A DNA stretch of 64,000 bases, from assembly GCA_025738555.1 (NCBI GenBank), contig JAOVFP010000001.1, forward strand, positions 1,860,001 through 1,924,000, given 5' to 3'. The stretch comes from Cyathus striatus (taxonomy: Eukaryota; Basidiomycota; Agaricomycetes; Agaricales; Nidulariaceae). Under the pieces are notes generated by a model. That model was not told the DNA's origin. It worked only from the letters and a program-made list of their open reading frames with translations, and did not search any database. A program made the position numbers and the translations under genes. Shown here piece by piece: positions 37,941-48,872 of this stretch. Numbering within the stretch: the first letter of the stretch is position 1; every line of letters starts with the position of its first letter.

Positions 37941-38262
37941 CAGATTCTGCATAAATCCACACAGAATCCATGCAGAATATGTATGGAATGTGCACAGAAT
38001 TATCACCTATAATAATAAAAATAGTCACTATATAAATTCTGTATGATATCTATACAAGTCTGCACAGACCTCTTGGGGGAGTGTAAATTACTGGAACATC
38101 ATGGTATCAGGAGTGGTGACTTTTAAGGGCATGGGAGAACTTCATTGTATTGACAGAATCATGGATGGTGCCAAATATGTCAGGATCTTGAATACATCAC
38201 TTACCAAGACTGCCAAAAATCTAAAAATATCATTTACAAAAACTGGTTAAAGTACCTAGTTT

Positions 38263-39326
38263 AGCGCAACGTAGTGTAAATGTAAATATTAATAATAAAA
38301 CTCACACCACGTACGCTCACTAAGAAAGTGCTCGGTGGGTAAGACTCGGATGCAAGGTGCTTCCGGGCGAAGTAAAGTAATAGTGGGGGTGTTGAAAACC
38401 GACGTTCGAGAGGGAGTGCACACTTAGCGAATGTTTTGATGCGCGTTTTGATGCGCGTTCCTTAATCTCGGACTTAACACGGCCTTATGACTTCACACTT
38501 CGTGTTGCACTTAGAATCTCAAAGCTCACACAAATACTAAAGCACGATGCTAGATGGTATTTCTCGGGGCACAGGAGACTGCCCTCCCTCTACTTTACTC
38601 TACCTATTAAATATCATACAGGACTATGGCTAGAGGAACTATATAGTTAGGACAAATACAGTAATTTACACATTAGCTAAGCAGTAAGATAGACTTTTGG
38701 ACTGGATACAGACGTCTGGGATGGACCAGAGTAATTCACGCATGTACAAACATACGAGCGCCAAGAATGCGTCCATATGGAAAGATAGCGAAGTACAATA
38801 AGCCATATCCGCAGGTGAGACGCTCCATATGAAGGCGTGATGCCGCGCGCTTTGACGCGTGGAAATGGGAAACGCTGAATAAGCCGGCTGGGAATGCCGG
38901 GTCTCAGGCCTATCCAGGCACCTATGGCGTGCTGATGCACAGCGCTGGTATAGCGTGGTTAGATAGCGGCATTTGCCGTGAGTCTAGTTCTCATGTCTTT
39001 TCCTATGACGCAATAACATGGCTTCGATAATCTATTATTAGAATAGATGCACGCTTAGCTCGATCTCCGGCCTTACTGGTAACTATTTCCCACCGATGTC
39101 GAGAATAAACTCTGACGTCGGTGTTTCTATTCTTAGACGCTTTCCTACTTAGGCTAGTTATGTCCCTTATTAGCGCGAATCGTTCCCACGCTAGCTAACG
39201 GTCCGGGACCTCTACCTTAGCTACTAAATACAACCCATATATATTATACCGTTTGTAAGTAGCGCGTAGAATATAGAAATAAAGTTTTTATAATAGGTAG
39301 GAGTACGCTAGGCGTATTATGGTGGC
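38263..39326. mobile_element. CpG-rich insertion inside the Tc1 pseudogene
   Basis: About 1.06 kb of CpG-rich sequence (GATGCGCGTT repeated near 38440; ACGCGTGG and GCGCGC near 38850) separates Tc1 fragments that belong side by side. It has no convincing ORF and no inverted ends that I could see. A solo LTR is one option, but neither TG...CA ends nor a 5-bp TSD could be fixed. Boundaries are uncertain by about 15 bp. Confidence 0.5.
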
Positions 39327-39641
39327 TATATTTTCCAGCAAGATAATGATTCAAAGCACCCTTCCTGCATGGCAGAAGAGTGGTTTACCAAGAAACACAT
39401 TCAATGCCTCCCTTGGCCACCTTCTAGCCCTGATATGAACATTACAGAACATGTATGGGACCAGATAGATTGTCTTATTCATGCTTGTGACCCTCTCACT
39501 CACAATCAAGAGGAGTTCTGGGAGGTTATTCAGGAAGAATAGTGTGATTTTCCTATGGAGCAATTGTGAGATTTGTATGACAGTATGCCTTGTTGTATTG
39601 AGGCATTATTGAAGGCCCAGGGTGGTAATACAAGGTACTAG

Positions 39642-40194
39642 CAGGCTGTAAGTTTTTATTCAATCTGTATAGAAATATATGCTAATCTGTCTACTGTATA
39701 GGGGGTGTCCATAAGTATTGCACAGTGGTTTTCTCAATACATTTGATATTTAGCTTCTATTCATTTTCCTATGAACTAATACATATATGCTACACATAAT
39801 ATATACATCTAGCTACAATATGATCTTTATATCATGTACATACATTGTGTTTTGCTGTTTTATGAAGCCATTATCTATTGTTTGCACTTGTTGTGCAATA
39901 CATTTAAATGCTATTGTATTTCATAAATACACTCACATATATTTAGTATTTACTTACTTGAGTTTGGGTATGTATTATATTACTAATTTCATGCTCACAT
40001 GTATGTATATCTTAAGGTCATGACTCACTTAAGCATGAGTGTGATCAGTATTGTTGTTTGTGCTCACAGTTATATATATATTTTAAGAGTGAACATGAAT
40101 ATAAGTATTATAGTAATGATCACTATTAATTAAAATTGGTTTGTGCATGTGCATGAAGTGAAGACATTCACACTCACACATAAGGGCACATAGA
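39642..40194. other. AT-rich spacer after Tc1, no gene
   Basis: Contains GGGGGTGTCCATAAGTATTG at about 39700, which resembles a Tc1-type terminal sequence and may be the distal end of the split Tc1 copy. The rest is AT-rich. Confidence 0.35.
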
Positions 40195-41139
40195 AAATTC
40201 CATGCACACACAAAAGTGAGTGTGACTGAGTGTGCCATGCTCAAGGTCATATTTTCACACTCAGTAGGTGAGCATGTCACACTCAAGATATATTTAATAG
40301 TTGTAACAGGCCTATTTCTAAGTCAAACTAATTGTAAATCAAATGTAATACTCAGAAGTAGAAGAATAAATATTAAATTTCATGCTCAAGGTATGAGCCT
40401 GCATGCTCACATCATGCTCAAGATTTTATTTCACACACAGGGTCGACATCTCACACACAGGGTCGGAATCTCACACACAGGGTCCATACTTTCACACACA
40501 CAGTGTCTGAGTCTTCACACTCAAGGTCTTTCAACTCACACTCAATGTCTTTACTTCATGCTCATGGTGTGAGTATTTGTTTTTATAAGATTAAATAATG
40601 TATTTATATTTGGACCTCACTTACATGTGGGAGGAGTACTAAGTGCTAATAAGTACAATAGACATGGCCACACTTCAATGTAGGTGTGAATACTAATACT
40701 TACATGTGAGTGTGGATATATATTCACTTCACGCACACTCCCAAACTCATTTAAATTAACAGTGAGCTATTATGAGTGTGATTGTGATGGGTATATCTAT
40801 TCATGCTCACACTTATTATAATTTAAAGGGTGTGCATGCACACTCAATCCATACTCACACCTTGAGCATGAAAAATGAGTGTGCATACACATGTTTGAGC
40901 ATGAAATATAAATATTATTCTTCAACATTTGACTTCATATCTTGATTAAAATCCTCACTCACAGTCACAATAAGACACAGTCATACAAAACTAGTATGTA
41001 CATTTGATTTACACTCTGTTTGACTCACAAATGGGCCATTTAGAACTAATATAAATACCTTGAGCATGAAAATTTGGCCTTGAGCATGGCATGCTCAATC
41101 ACACTCACTTTTGTGCATGCACGGAATTTTCTATGTGCC
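40195..41139. mobile_element. Palindromic element with CACACTCA repeats
   Basis: The ends are perfect 17-bp inverted repeats starting GGCACATAGAAAATTCC, continuing with CACAAAAGTGAGTGTGA and TGCCATGCTCAAGG in both arms. The interior consists of CTCACACACAGGGT, ACACTCAAGGTC and GTGAGTGTG repeats. No coding frame and no TSD seen. Confidence 0.6.
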
Positions 41140-41262
41140 TGCTTAATTTTCCTCAGCTATATTTTTCTACAAATCAGATGCAATACTAAAATTGTGAGTC
41201 TACATGATCGCCAATATAATTTACTACTACAGAACAATAGTTCCACCATAACTACATCCCAT

Positions 41263-43167
41263 TTAATCGACATTTTCATCATCCTCGTGGTAAGTTGGAG
41301 GTGGTGTCCCCCCCGCCACAGATTCTGTGACTTCTGCTAAACGCCTTCTTAGCATGTCAACCTCTTCCAATAATTCCGCCACTTCCACAGGGGTTGCATT
41401 AGCACTGACTGAAGCTAGACGAGTCTTATCCTCTATAACAGCCAACTCGGCGGTGTTCAGCTCCACGGCCCCCTCCAATGCCATGGCCGACTTCATTTGC
41501 GGTTGCCCATGCATAGGATTATGGACCACATTTATATCCCCCTGACGAGTGCTGAAAAATGGTTCGGGACTTGATTCCGAGTCCAAAGTATTTTTCCGCC
41601 TCTTGTAAACTAACAAAGCTGCTGTGATAATGATAAGGAAGCCACAAATACCGCCTACAATAATTCCTATTTTCGTATCTTTGTGCGTGCGAGAGCCAGA
41701 TCCTTTTACTCCGTCACTAGGTGTTGTATCACTATTGTTATTGTTCGTGGATGTGGCGCTAGCAGTATTGTTATTGCTCGTGGATGTGACGCTAACAGTA
41801 TTGTTATTGCTCGTGGATATGCCGCTAGTAGTATCTATTGACTGGTTAAACACTTTGATGGATGCTATCTCAAAATATGCATCCCTAAACTTGGAGCCAT
41901 TTCCAACCACAGAACAGATATCTGGGCCACATGTTTCGTTGTATCCAAACATTGTGTTACCAAAGTCTGACCATACTAGTAAGCACTATCGAGAGCGATA
42001 TCATTATAAGCTTACCGTCACAAAACATAATTTCAATAATAAGGGACTGAGGCAAAAACACTTGACTAAAGTCTCGGGAGCCGCAAATAGAAGCTGGCCA
42101 ATTTGCCACCGGTGTGCCAAAATCTGTCGTATTAATACTGATTGTGTTCAAAATGGAAGGCGGAATGTTGTAGCGGGGAAAGAACCATATACTGAAAATA
42201 CTCAGTGATATATGCATGGTAGTACGTACGCGGATTGATCTTACGATACTCCGGTGGAAGCAAGTTCCGTAACGTACATACCACCCCCCCCGTCATTGAA
42301 TCCTGGACCAAAAGAAGGAAAACCAGTATTTACAGTGATGCACCCTAGAGTGATATCACCGCAATTCGTCGATAAAACAACCGACTCTTGATTTTGGTTT
42401 GGGTTTGAGCTAGATGCATTACAGTTTCCCCCAGTGTACAACCTCATATGACTTGACATATCTGCATTTGCTGCCTGAAACATATGGATGGCGCTGTACT
42501 GAAAACATTATAAAAATGTAGTACAAAGTACAAAAATACTTGCCCCCCAACAGGCCACTGTCCCCCGACTTGCGTTGGAGCTGTCGACCGACTTGAAATG
42601 TCAATATAAATAAGCGTTTCCAAGACTGAGTCTTTGCACAACATACATAACTGGCTGTACACCGCACTGGTGCATAAAATGTTAGTATCTGTGTCATATA
42701 TACCACGACTGACGTACTCCATATGGTGAATGTAGGATATCAACAGCCCAGACACTTCCGATGGGATATGCAGCTTTTGTCACAACCTTGACCGAGTTCC
42801 TCCGATCACTTGACTGGGAAACACTAGTGGTATTATCTGCCTTTAAAAATATGTAATCAACATTAGTTGTTGCTAAATGTTGGTTCCATGCATATGATGT
42901 GTTTACATAGCTAGAAGGATTCAGTGCAAGCTAAATAGAAAATAGGATTTTCGTACAACTGTAGTCCATTACTTGAAAAGAAATCATCTAAAGAATCTCC
43001 TTTCAATGAAGTTGAATTAACGGAATCAGAAAAAAGGAAATACCGCTGTCAGCTTGAACAAAATCCCAAAGTTCGGAGAAACTGAAACCATCACTGTTCT
43101 GCACAAGCTCATACAATGTGGCAGAAACCAGGTTCGTTAGCAGTGTAAGAAATACAAGCCAGAGCAT
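41263..43167 (-). CDS. GH16-fold membrane protein lacking catalytic residues
   Basis: Eight exons join in frame: 43167-43044, 42999-42957, 42910-42718, 42666-42647, 42591-42540, 42498-42245, 42191-42016, 41975-41263 (introns 40-55 nt), giving 524 residues. Signal peptide MLWLVFLTLLTNLVSA. Residues about 50-335 follow fungal GH16 beta-glucanases: FYVNTSYAWNQHLA, KADNTTSV, RRNSVK (92-97), HSPYGC (116-121), WPVGG (139-143), STGVSIWFFPRYN, FRDAYFEIASIKVFN. Where GH16 enzymes have E-x-D-x-x-E, this protein has Q144-Y-S-A-I-H149, and the usual SVWPAFW is GVQPVIR, so hydrolysis is not expected. An Asn/Ser/Thr-rich linker with 12-residue repeats leads to a membrane segment (390-411, IGIIVGGICGFLIIITAALLVY, shown in part) and KRRK stop-transfer. 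The 113-residue tail has a short helix (VEVAELLEEVDMLRRRLAEV) and PPPTY, a possible WW-domain ligand. No stops or frameshifts; CpG-normal DNA. A role as a wall glucan-binding surface protein is inference. Confidence 0.75.
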
Positions 43168-43285
43168 CTTGACAGGGAGTTTGAACTATCCCTAACAAAG
43201 CATGATGGATTATATATGAATAGTAGAGACACCGGAAGCTGTTAGAACACAAACAGTTATGATCATGCACCAGTGGCTTCATTTG

Positions 43286-44774
43286 TGATTGATCGATGTC
43301 GGTAAGCACTGGGGTTGCGAAATGTTTTGTCACCGAGAGGGTGATTGATTGCAAATATATCATAAAAGAATCAATTACTTACTGTTGTAGACATCTGATA
43401 TCATTGCCTGTATTTAGAAGTGAAGTAAATGAACTCAATCCTAATAAATACGGAATTAATAAAGTAGTAAAATCAATAAAAAGCGAAATGTATTATAAAT
43501 CAAATGGATTACTTTTATATTACGGTCCCCAACCACGAGATTACCATAGCAGTACGGTAGTTAACCGTGTGTGCATACCCATTGCACTACTGGTACAGCC
43601 CGATTTACTTAACAATTAGAATAGTCATTAAAATATGTCATCTGACCGATGTGTGAGCAAATCTTGAATATGTACAAGAATAGGAAAACCGACTGATTCA
43701 TGCAAGATATTTACAATAAGATCCGTGACCCCATCCGCTCTAGGCCAATCGGAAATTTTTCGGAGGCTCGGTTCACGTTGCACAGGTAAATTCGGCACGA
43801 TACAATTGGAACATTAAGTAGATTTATTACCCAATTTAGAATTTTCTAATGCATCTGGCACATTACATATTTTATGGCATATTATAATTGTTACAAAAAT
43901 CGAAGTGTACCATATTTACATGAACCCGATTTAGGCCTGTCTGAGATGTAACCTGTAGCTCACCATCGTTTTCGGTGACTTCACGAAAATTTGAATTTAC
44001 CTACACATCTTCACCCAGACTTTTCACCAGTACTGTATAATTTCGACCAAGTGTTTGCAGCCCTATAGAGTGTGTGACATCTAGAGTGAACTGTTCACAG
44101 CTTAAACCGTCATGTGAGCAAAGTGAAAGCTAGAATAAGGTTGGATAACTCTCAACTGTAATTATTATACCCTATTTCTATTTGTATTTATTTCACAAAT
44201 TTTTGTTCTCCTTGTACCTGTGTTCATGAGACTTTGTGATGCGTGCCAAACTGCCGAATCCGTACTGTTCACGATCATGGCTCTGTGTGCATGTGACGCA
44301 CGACCGAACAGTTGGTCGAAATTATACAGTGCTACAGCATGAGGTTCATTTAATTTATTATTAAAACAACCATTGTTTCATATTATTAACATCATTTTGT
44401 TTAGGATTTATCTACGAATGTTTTAACCCAAGTAATAAAAATGACAGCGAGCTATAGGTTAAGTAACAGGAAGTGCAATGGTTATGCGCACGCAGTTACC
44501 TACACTACTACAGGAACATGATTTAAAAGCAATCCATTTGATTTGTAATAGATTTCGCTTTTTATCGATGTCACTACCTTATTGACTCCGTTTTCTTATA
44601 TATTTCGTACTTACTAGTATTGATTTCACTACCTTATTAATTTCATTTACTTCACATCTACATACAAGTAACGATTTTAACAGTAAGTGATTGATTCCGT
44701 TGTAATGCATTTGCAATTAATCACCCGTGACGAAACATTTCGCAACCCCGGTGCTTACCGACACCGATCAATCA
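43286..44774. mobile_element. Long inverted-repeat element next to the GH16-like gene
   Basis: The ends start TGATTGATCG and share GTCGGTAAGCAC, GGGGTTGCGAAATGTTT and GATT-ATTGCAAAT in inverted orientation, extending about 250 bp with gaps. A second inverted pair lies inside (TACTGTATAATTTCGACCAA near 44030 and TTGGTCGAAATTATACAGTG near 44312). No transposase and no TSD seen. It begins about 120 bp upstream of the start codon at 43167, so it may contain or border that promoter. Confidence 0.55.
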
Positions 44775-45852
44775 GAAACAAAACTACGACTCGATCATGT
44801 CGGTATGCATCCATTGCCATTAGACAGGTGAGCTTGAGCGATGGTAACAAAAAGGATGTCATCAGGGTGACAGGTATTGTGATCATCTCATTGCCATGCA
44901 CAACTATCATGCGAGCACAGCCAAATATGCATTTTGGGTTCCTGCGCAGACAGATAGGGGAAGCAAAATCCCCCAATAGTCGATGTGTTCAAATCTTAAG
45001 AGAGATACCTGTCTAATTAAAGCAATGAAATTTTTTACCTTTGATTATTACCAATGGTAACGACATCCCCAAACCCCAACAAAGATATCTATCATCTCTA
45101 TATCAACTTTCTGACTTTGTCAACTGAGCCAAAAGTCTGGCCGTTATATTTTGGTATTGCCGGGTATCTTGTTTATATTCATATGACAAGTGTAATCTCT
45201 TCAATGGTAAGATAGTATATTAATGATTCCAAGTTCCACCTTGACCGGTCTCACATGTTGTATCAGAAGGAAAATACTGTCGCCGAATAAATCTCAATTA
45301 TCTAGATAAAAGTAGATATATACAGTTCCACACAAATGCATCAGATATTCTTAAAGACCATACCTAACAAATTTTTTGATAGTGAAGAATCAAAATAATT
45401 TGTCATGTTACTTTATCATTAAGTAGTACGTACTCCGAGTATTTTCAAATTCCACTGAAGTATGTTGTCAATGTAAGAAATTCTAGTTAATTTCAATAAT
45501 TTAAGTATACGTGATTAAAATATGAACAGTGTGAGTAATGTGATGTGTTAGCAGAGAGGATAAATTTTGTGGCGGAGATGCATTTGTTGCTTTCCCGAGT
45601 GATGCATAAGTACTTACTTTTGCGCACTAGCAGTTTGCAAAAGAACATTTAAAATATTTTTAAGTTATGTTTAAAAGGCCTGATCAAGTGTTGAACATGA
45701 TAGTAAAGCTACAAGAAGTAGTCATTTTTTCCGAAATTGGACGTTGGAAAAACATATGGAAATAAAGAAAACATACTAAGGACGCAACAACACATGAGAT
45801 TTTCTAGTAATATCGAACGAAATATATCAGTAATTCCCACAGAAGTGGAATA
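44775..45852. other. No gene recognised
   Basis: Intermediate base composition, CpG-normal. Short open stretches on both strands at 44687-45016 show no motif. No repeats of note. Confidence 0.35.
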
Positions 45853-46622
45853 TGGTGCTGTGCGCTTAGTCACAACTAATTTGGTGCAGCGGCGGAATTG
45901 GCTGGCGAAAATTTTTGAAGTTTTAAGGTTGTAAATTTTGATAGATAACACATGTACCTAAACTTTTAAATAATAACAGAATGATATAAAGCAGAAAAAA
46001 ATAAGTTACAGAAGCCAAAGCATGCTTCAAGCTGGGGTGTCTGAAAAGGATAGTTGCAGCCTAGCTTTCAAGAGCAAAGGTCCTGGCCACTCATGCAGGA
46101 AGTGAATGAAAATACTAAACAGTTATGCAAATTCTTGCAAAGTTTCATTGCGAGCTCAATTTTATGGATTATTTCTGTGTTGTGGTCGAGCACTACTAAT
46201 ACTCAATAATCTCAGGGAACATTACATTCAGTTCACGGAAATATACTCAAATCTCTCTAATCTGTAGTATATATACAATGTATGAAGGCATATTGTGGTG
46301 GACTGGCTGAAAATGATACTTAAATCCAGGAAAAGAAGACTTCCTTGACGAATTCTGGAGGCAGCTTCAAGAATCTTGAATTACTAATACATTAAGTGTG
46401 GGAATTTAACACTGTATATAGCAAGTTTTACATAAGGCGGCGGAATTTGGGTTGGACAAAAAACATAACTCCATCAGTTTTTGACGATATCAAAAATCGG
46501 TCTAGACGTTTTGTTCCCCTCATCAAAACAAGCACTTTGGCTAAAGGAATAAGAAAAAAGACTGTTTCCCACGGCTCTATGTCTGTTGCACAAAAGTAGC
46601 GGTGACTAAGCGCACAGCACCA
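45853..46622. mobile_element. TA-flanked TIR element, Tc1/mariner-like
   Basis: TA on both sides (45851-45852 and 46623-46624). The ends are perfect inverted repeats for 21 bp (TGGTGCTGTGCGCTTAGTCA then C) and similar for about 37 bp. An ORF at 46396-46599 (contains ITPSVFDDIKNRSRR) has a loosely transposase-like N-terminal character, but I cannot assign it. Probably nonautonomous. Confidence 0.65.
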
Positions 46623-48120
46623 TAGAAGAGATGCTGTTCATTTAAAATTGATGGCCGGGATGCATTCTAAATTAGCATTCCCGCCGTAGCTAGCAGGTCT
46701 GTGCCAAATGCAGTAGGGTATACAGCACCCAATTACTATTGGTAAATTTTAATCACGGTAAGTGATTAGTATTAGTTCTACCCCACTTGTAATTTACGGT
46801 GTTCATACATCACACTCGAGTTCTAACTACCGTGATTAATATATTGTGTGCACGTCATCAGGTGTTGGATTATACAGAAACACGGACAATGCATCCGCAA
46901 CATGCTAGTTCTAATGTCCCTTTTATAGTGGAAGTCCTGCCGAGATAGAAAAGAGGTTTATATATATTGATGTTGATGCTGCCAACGGCTTATACAGCAG
47001 AGTTGATTTAATCTGGAAAAGATCTGATATCTGACATAATAAAGAAAAGTTGTGCTACCAAGATGTCGTGGTTATCAAGGAATCATAGGGACGTCTGAGG
47101 TCTACAATAACAAAGATGGGTGAATTTTCAGTTGATTGAGGAAAGAAAATATAATTAAGGAGGTTCCTCTCATTCCCACGTAACATCTAGTACTCCATGC
47201 ACACACACCTCATTTGGTGCATGAGCGAAAGTAATACAAGTTTTATGGGCAGAATAACATACACTATTATATTGAATTTAAGGAGTATTTTTCACGAGAA
47301 GCTGTCTGTTATTGGTCCGGTCTGATCGATGTTCAGATGAGATGCCGAATAAGTGAGTAAATCACGAGAAGTTCAAGGGGCTTGAATGTCAAGCAGAAAC
47401 GGCCGCACTACGGGTCTCACGATTACCTCTACTACTTCCTGCGCACTTACTTCACACCCACCTGCTGCACTTGAATCCTTCTATTTTGAAGGGGTGCAAC
47501 GTTAAATACAGGTGGGCTCAAACAGCGGGATCGCAGGTTATCGCTTGCAAGACAGCGTGCGAGTAAGATCGATCAACTAAGTAGACGATCAAGACATCGC
47601 TTTTAATATTGTTGATCTGTTACATCTTACACAGTACCGCACCCCTCGTTAGAAAGATCAAGAAAATGATGCCGGTGACTTTTGCAAGACTTTTGCTCTG
47701 CCACTGTGGCAGTCGCACTGCGTACACGTGCCCATAAGAAGCGGAACCACCGGCACCTTGCGTGGGAATAAGTCGATTCAGCGGCGCTAATCGCTTGAAC
47801 TTCGCAGTATTACATCTCACTGAGTCATGGCACCCTCGCCCTCCAGGCCTGCTCAGGCTGTTCAAAGACCTACATTTCCTTCAAATTAATCTGCTACCAA
47901 TGGCTTTCAAACTGCAGAACTCCAGCTCCTCGTGTTTACGACGGGAATGGAGAACACCAGGACTGTGTTATTGCAGTACTGATACGCCGGCTTTTAAAAT
48001 AAACCTATTTTTCGATGATTATGACATTTTATTCAAACTTCTGTATTTAAATCTGCACAAGGAACGACCCCACGAGTACAAGGGTTGGAACGAGTCCTGA
48101 GTTGCCAACTATAGTATTTT
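46623..48120. other. Gene-poor, CpG-normal segment
   Basis: A short inverted repeat (AATCACGGTA near 46751; TACCGTGATTAATA near 46841). A minus-strand open stretch at 47620-47865 contains LNRLIPTQGAGGSASYGHVY and has normal composition, but no family was recognised; it could be one exon of a gene. No complete gene could be built. Confidence 0.3.
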
Positions 48121-48872
48121 CCACAAAATACATTACTAAGGGATGAGTACAAGGGCTGGGGTTGAGGCCCATGCCACTAGCCAAAGTATCTCAGTGATAT
48201 GAACCAAGGGTATTGGAAGTATATCATATGGGATGTCAGTTCTTTGTACTCATTTAATACACTACTTTGGTTTATTAGTAGCTGTTGCACTACTTATTTT
48301 ACAATTATTATTATTTTACAATGAAGCTACTGTACTGCTCTCATGCATCTCAAATGATTCCCTGCACCAAGTCCAATAGACCATGTGCTGTTGTATAGAA
48401 CCCTCCAGAAAATCCCTAAATCAGAACATATGGACCACTGTTGCTCAGCCAGTAGCTTTCAGAAATATGCCTCATGCCTATGATATCCAGGTCTGAAACT
48501 TCCACCTGAGTGCATGAGTAGGACATGGCAGGGAGGGGCTGAGTTCACACATTGCCTCCCATAAATCACTAAGGGATTAAAATATAAATAAATCTATTAA
48601 AAGCATAAAACTCTGCCTCAGTAGGGATCTAAAAACCTTTTAAACAAATACATACAACTTTCATTCAAAAATCCTAAGTCATTTTGCACTTGCTAGCACC
48701 ATAGAAGTCCCACTATTCATTATGATGAGCTCTTAGAGTTGCAGACATACCATGAACACATACAGAGTTGAACTCAGAATCCAGAACCCTAGAAGAAGTC
48801 CAGACCACAAGAACACAAGCAAAGCTATGCAGACAGTGCACTAGCTATGCCTGGAGTGAAGCTGAAAGAATG
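48121..48872. other. CpG-poor spacer, no gene
   Basis: Almost no CpG, in contrast to the sequence just left of 48120. No ORF with recognisable content. Confidence 0.4.

Larger units (their letters stand above)
26077..38093 (+). mobile_element. 12-kb KDZ-superfamily transposon, 8-bp TSD
   Basis: Flanked by GAACATCA at 26069-26076 and 38094-38101. The left end is GAGCTCTTTACACT, the right end is the reverse complement of CAGTAATTTACACTCCCCCA. Removing it restores the Tc1 motif KHGGGNIMV across the junction. It encodes two plus-strand genes: an unidentified multi-exon gene (29455-34377) and a KDZ transposase gene (34657-36884). Inside it are E3, a polypurine satellite and three elements with the same type of ends. 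8-bp TSDs are known for Zisupton-type KDZ and for hAT elements; the internal gene favours KDZ. Both genes carry stops or frameshifts, so this copy is now inactive. Confidence 0.75.
25745..39641 (+). pseudogene. Tc1/mariner transposase, split by two insertions
   Basis: Proximal part at 25745-26076: an N-terminal DNA-binding region (SNATELVKHDFPNVS), then DESKFMLFKSDGQQYAW with the first catalytic Asp, then FTKKT and, after a one-base shift in an A-run, KHGGGN. Middle part at 38102-38262 (MVSGVVTFKGMGELHCID, RIMDGAKYVRILNTSL). Distal part at 39327-39641: YIFQQDNDSKH with the second Asp, WPPSSPDMNITEHVWD with the third acidic residue, ending SMPCCIEALLKAQGG. This is the DDE/D transposase that cuts and pastes Tc1 elements at TA. 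The KDZ element lies between proximal and middle parts; an insertion of unknown class lies between middle and distal parts. In-frame stops (EE*CDF, QL*DL) show it was also decaying by point mutation. The TIRs of this copy were not found. Confidence 0.8.

Noticed and set aside
37014..38093. Reading 37014-38093 as one element because both ends carry CAGTAATTTACACTCC in inverted orientation
   Set aside because: The outer flanks do not match. A matching CAGATTCT pair closes element C at 37940, and the 38093 end pairs with 26077 through GAACATCA.
41624..42208. Plus-strand ORF of 194 residues
   Set aside because: It is the antisense shadow of the minus-strand GH16-like gene, which has a signal peptide, coherent introns and domain similarity.
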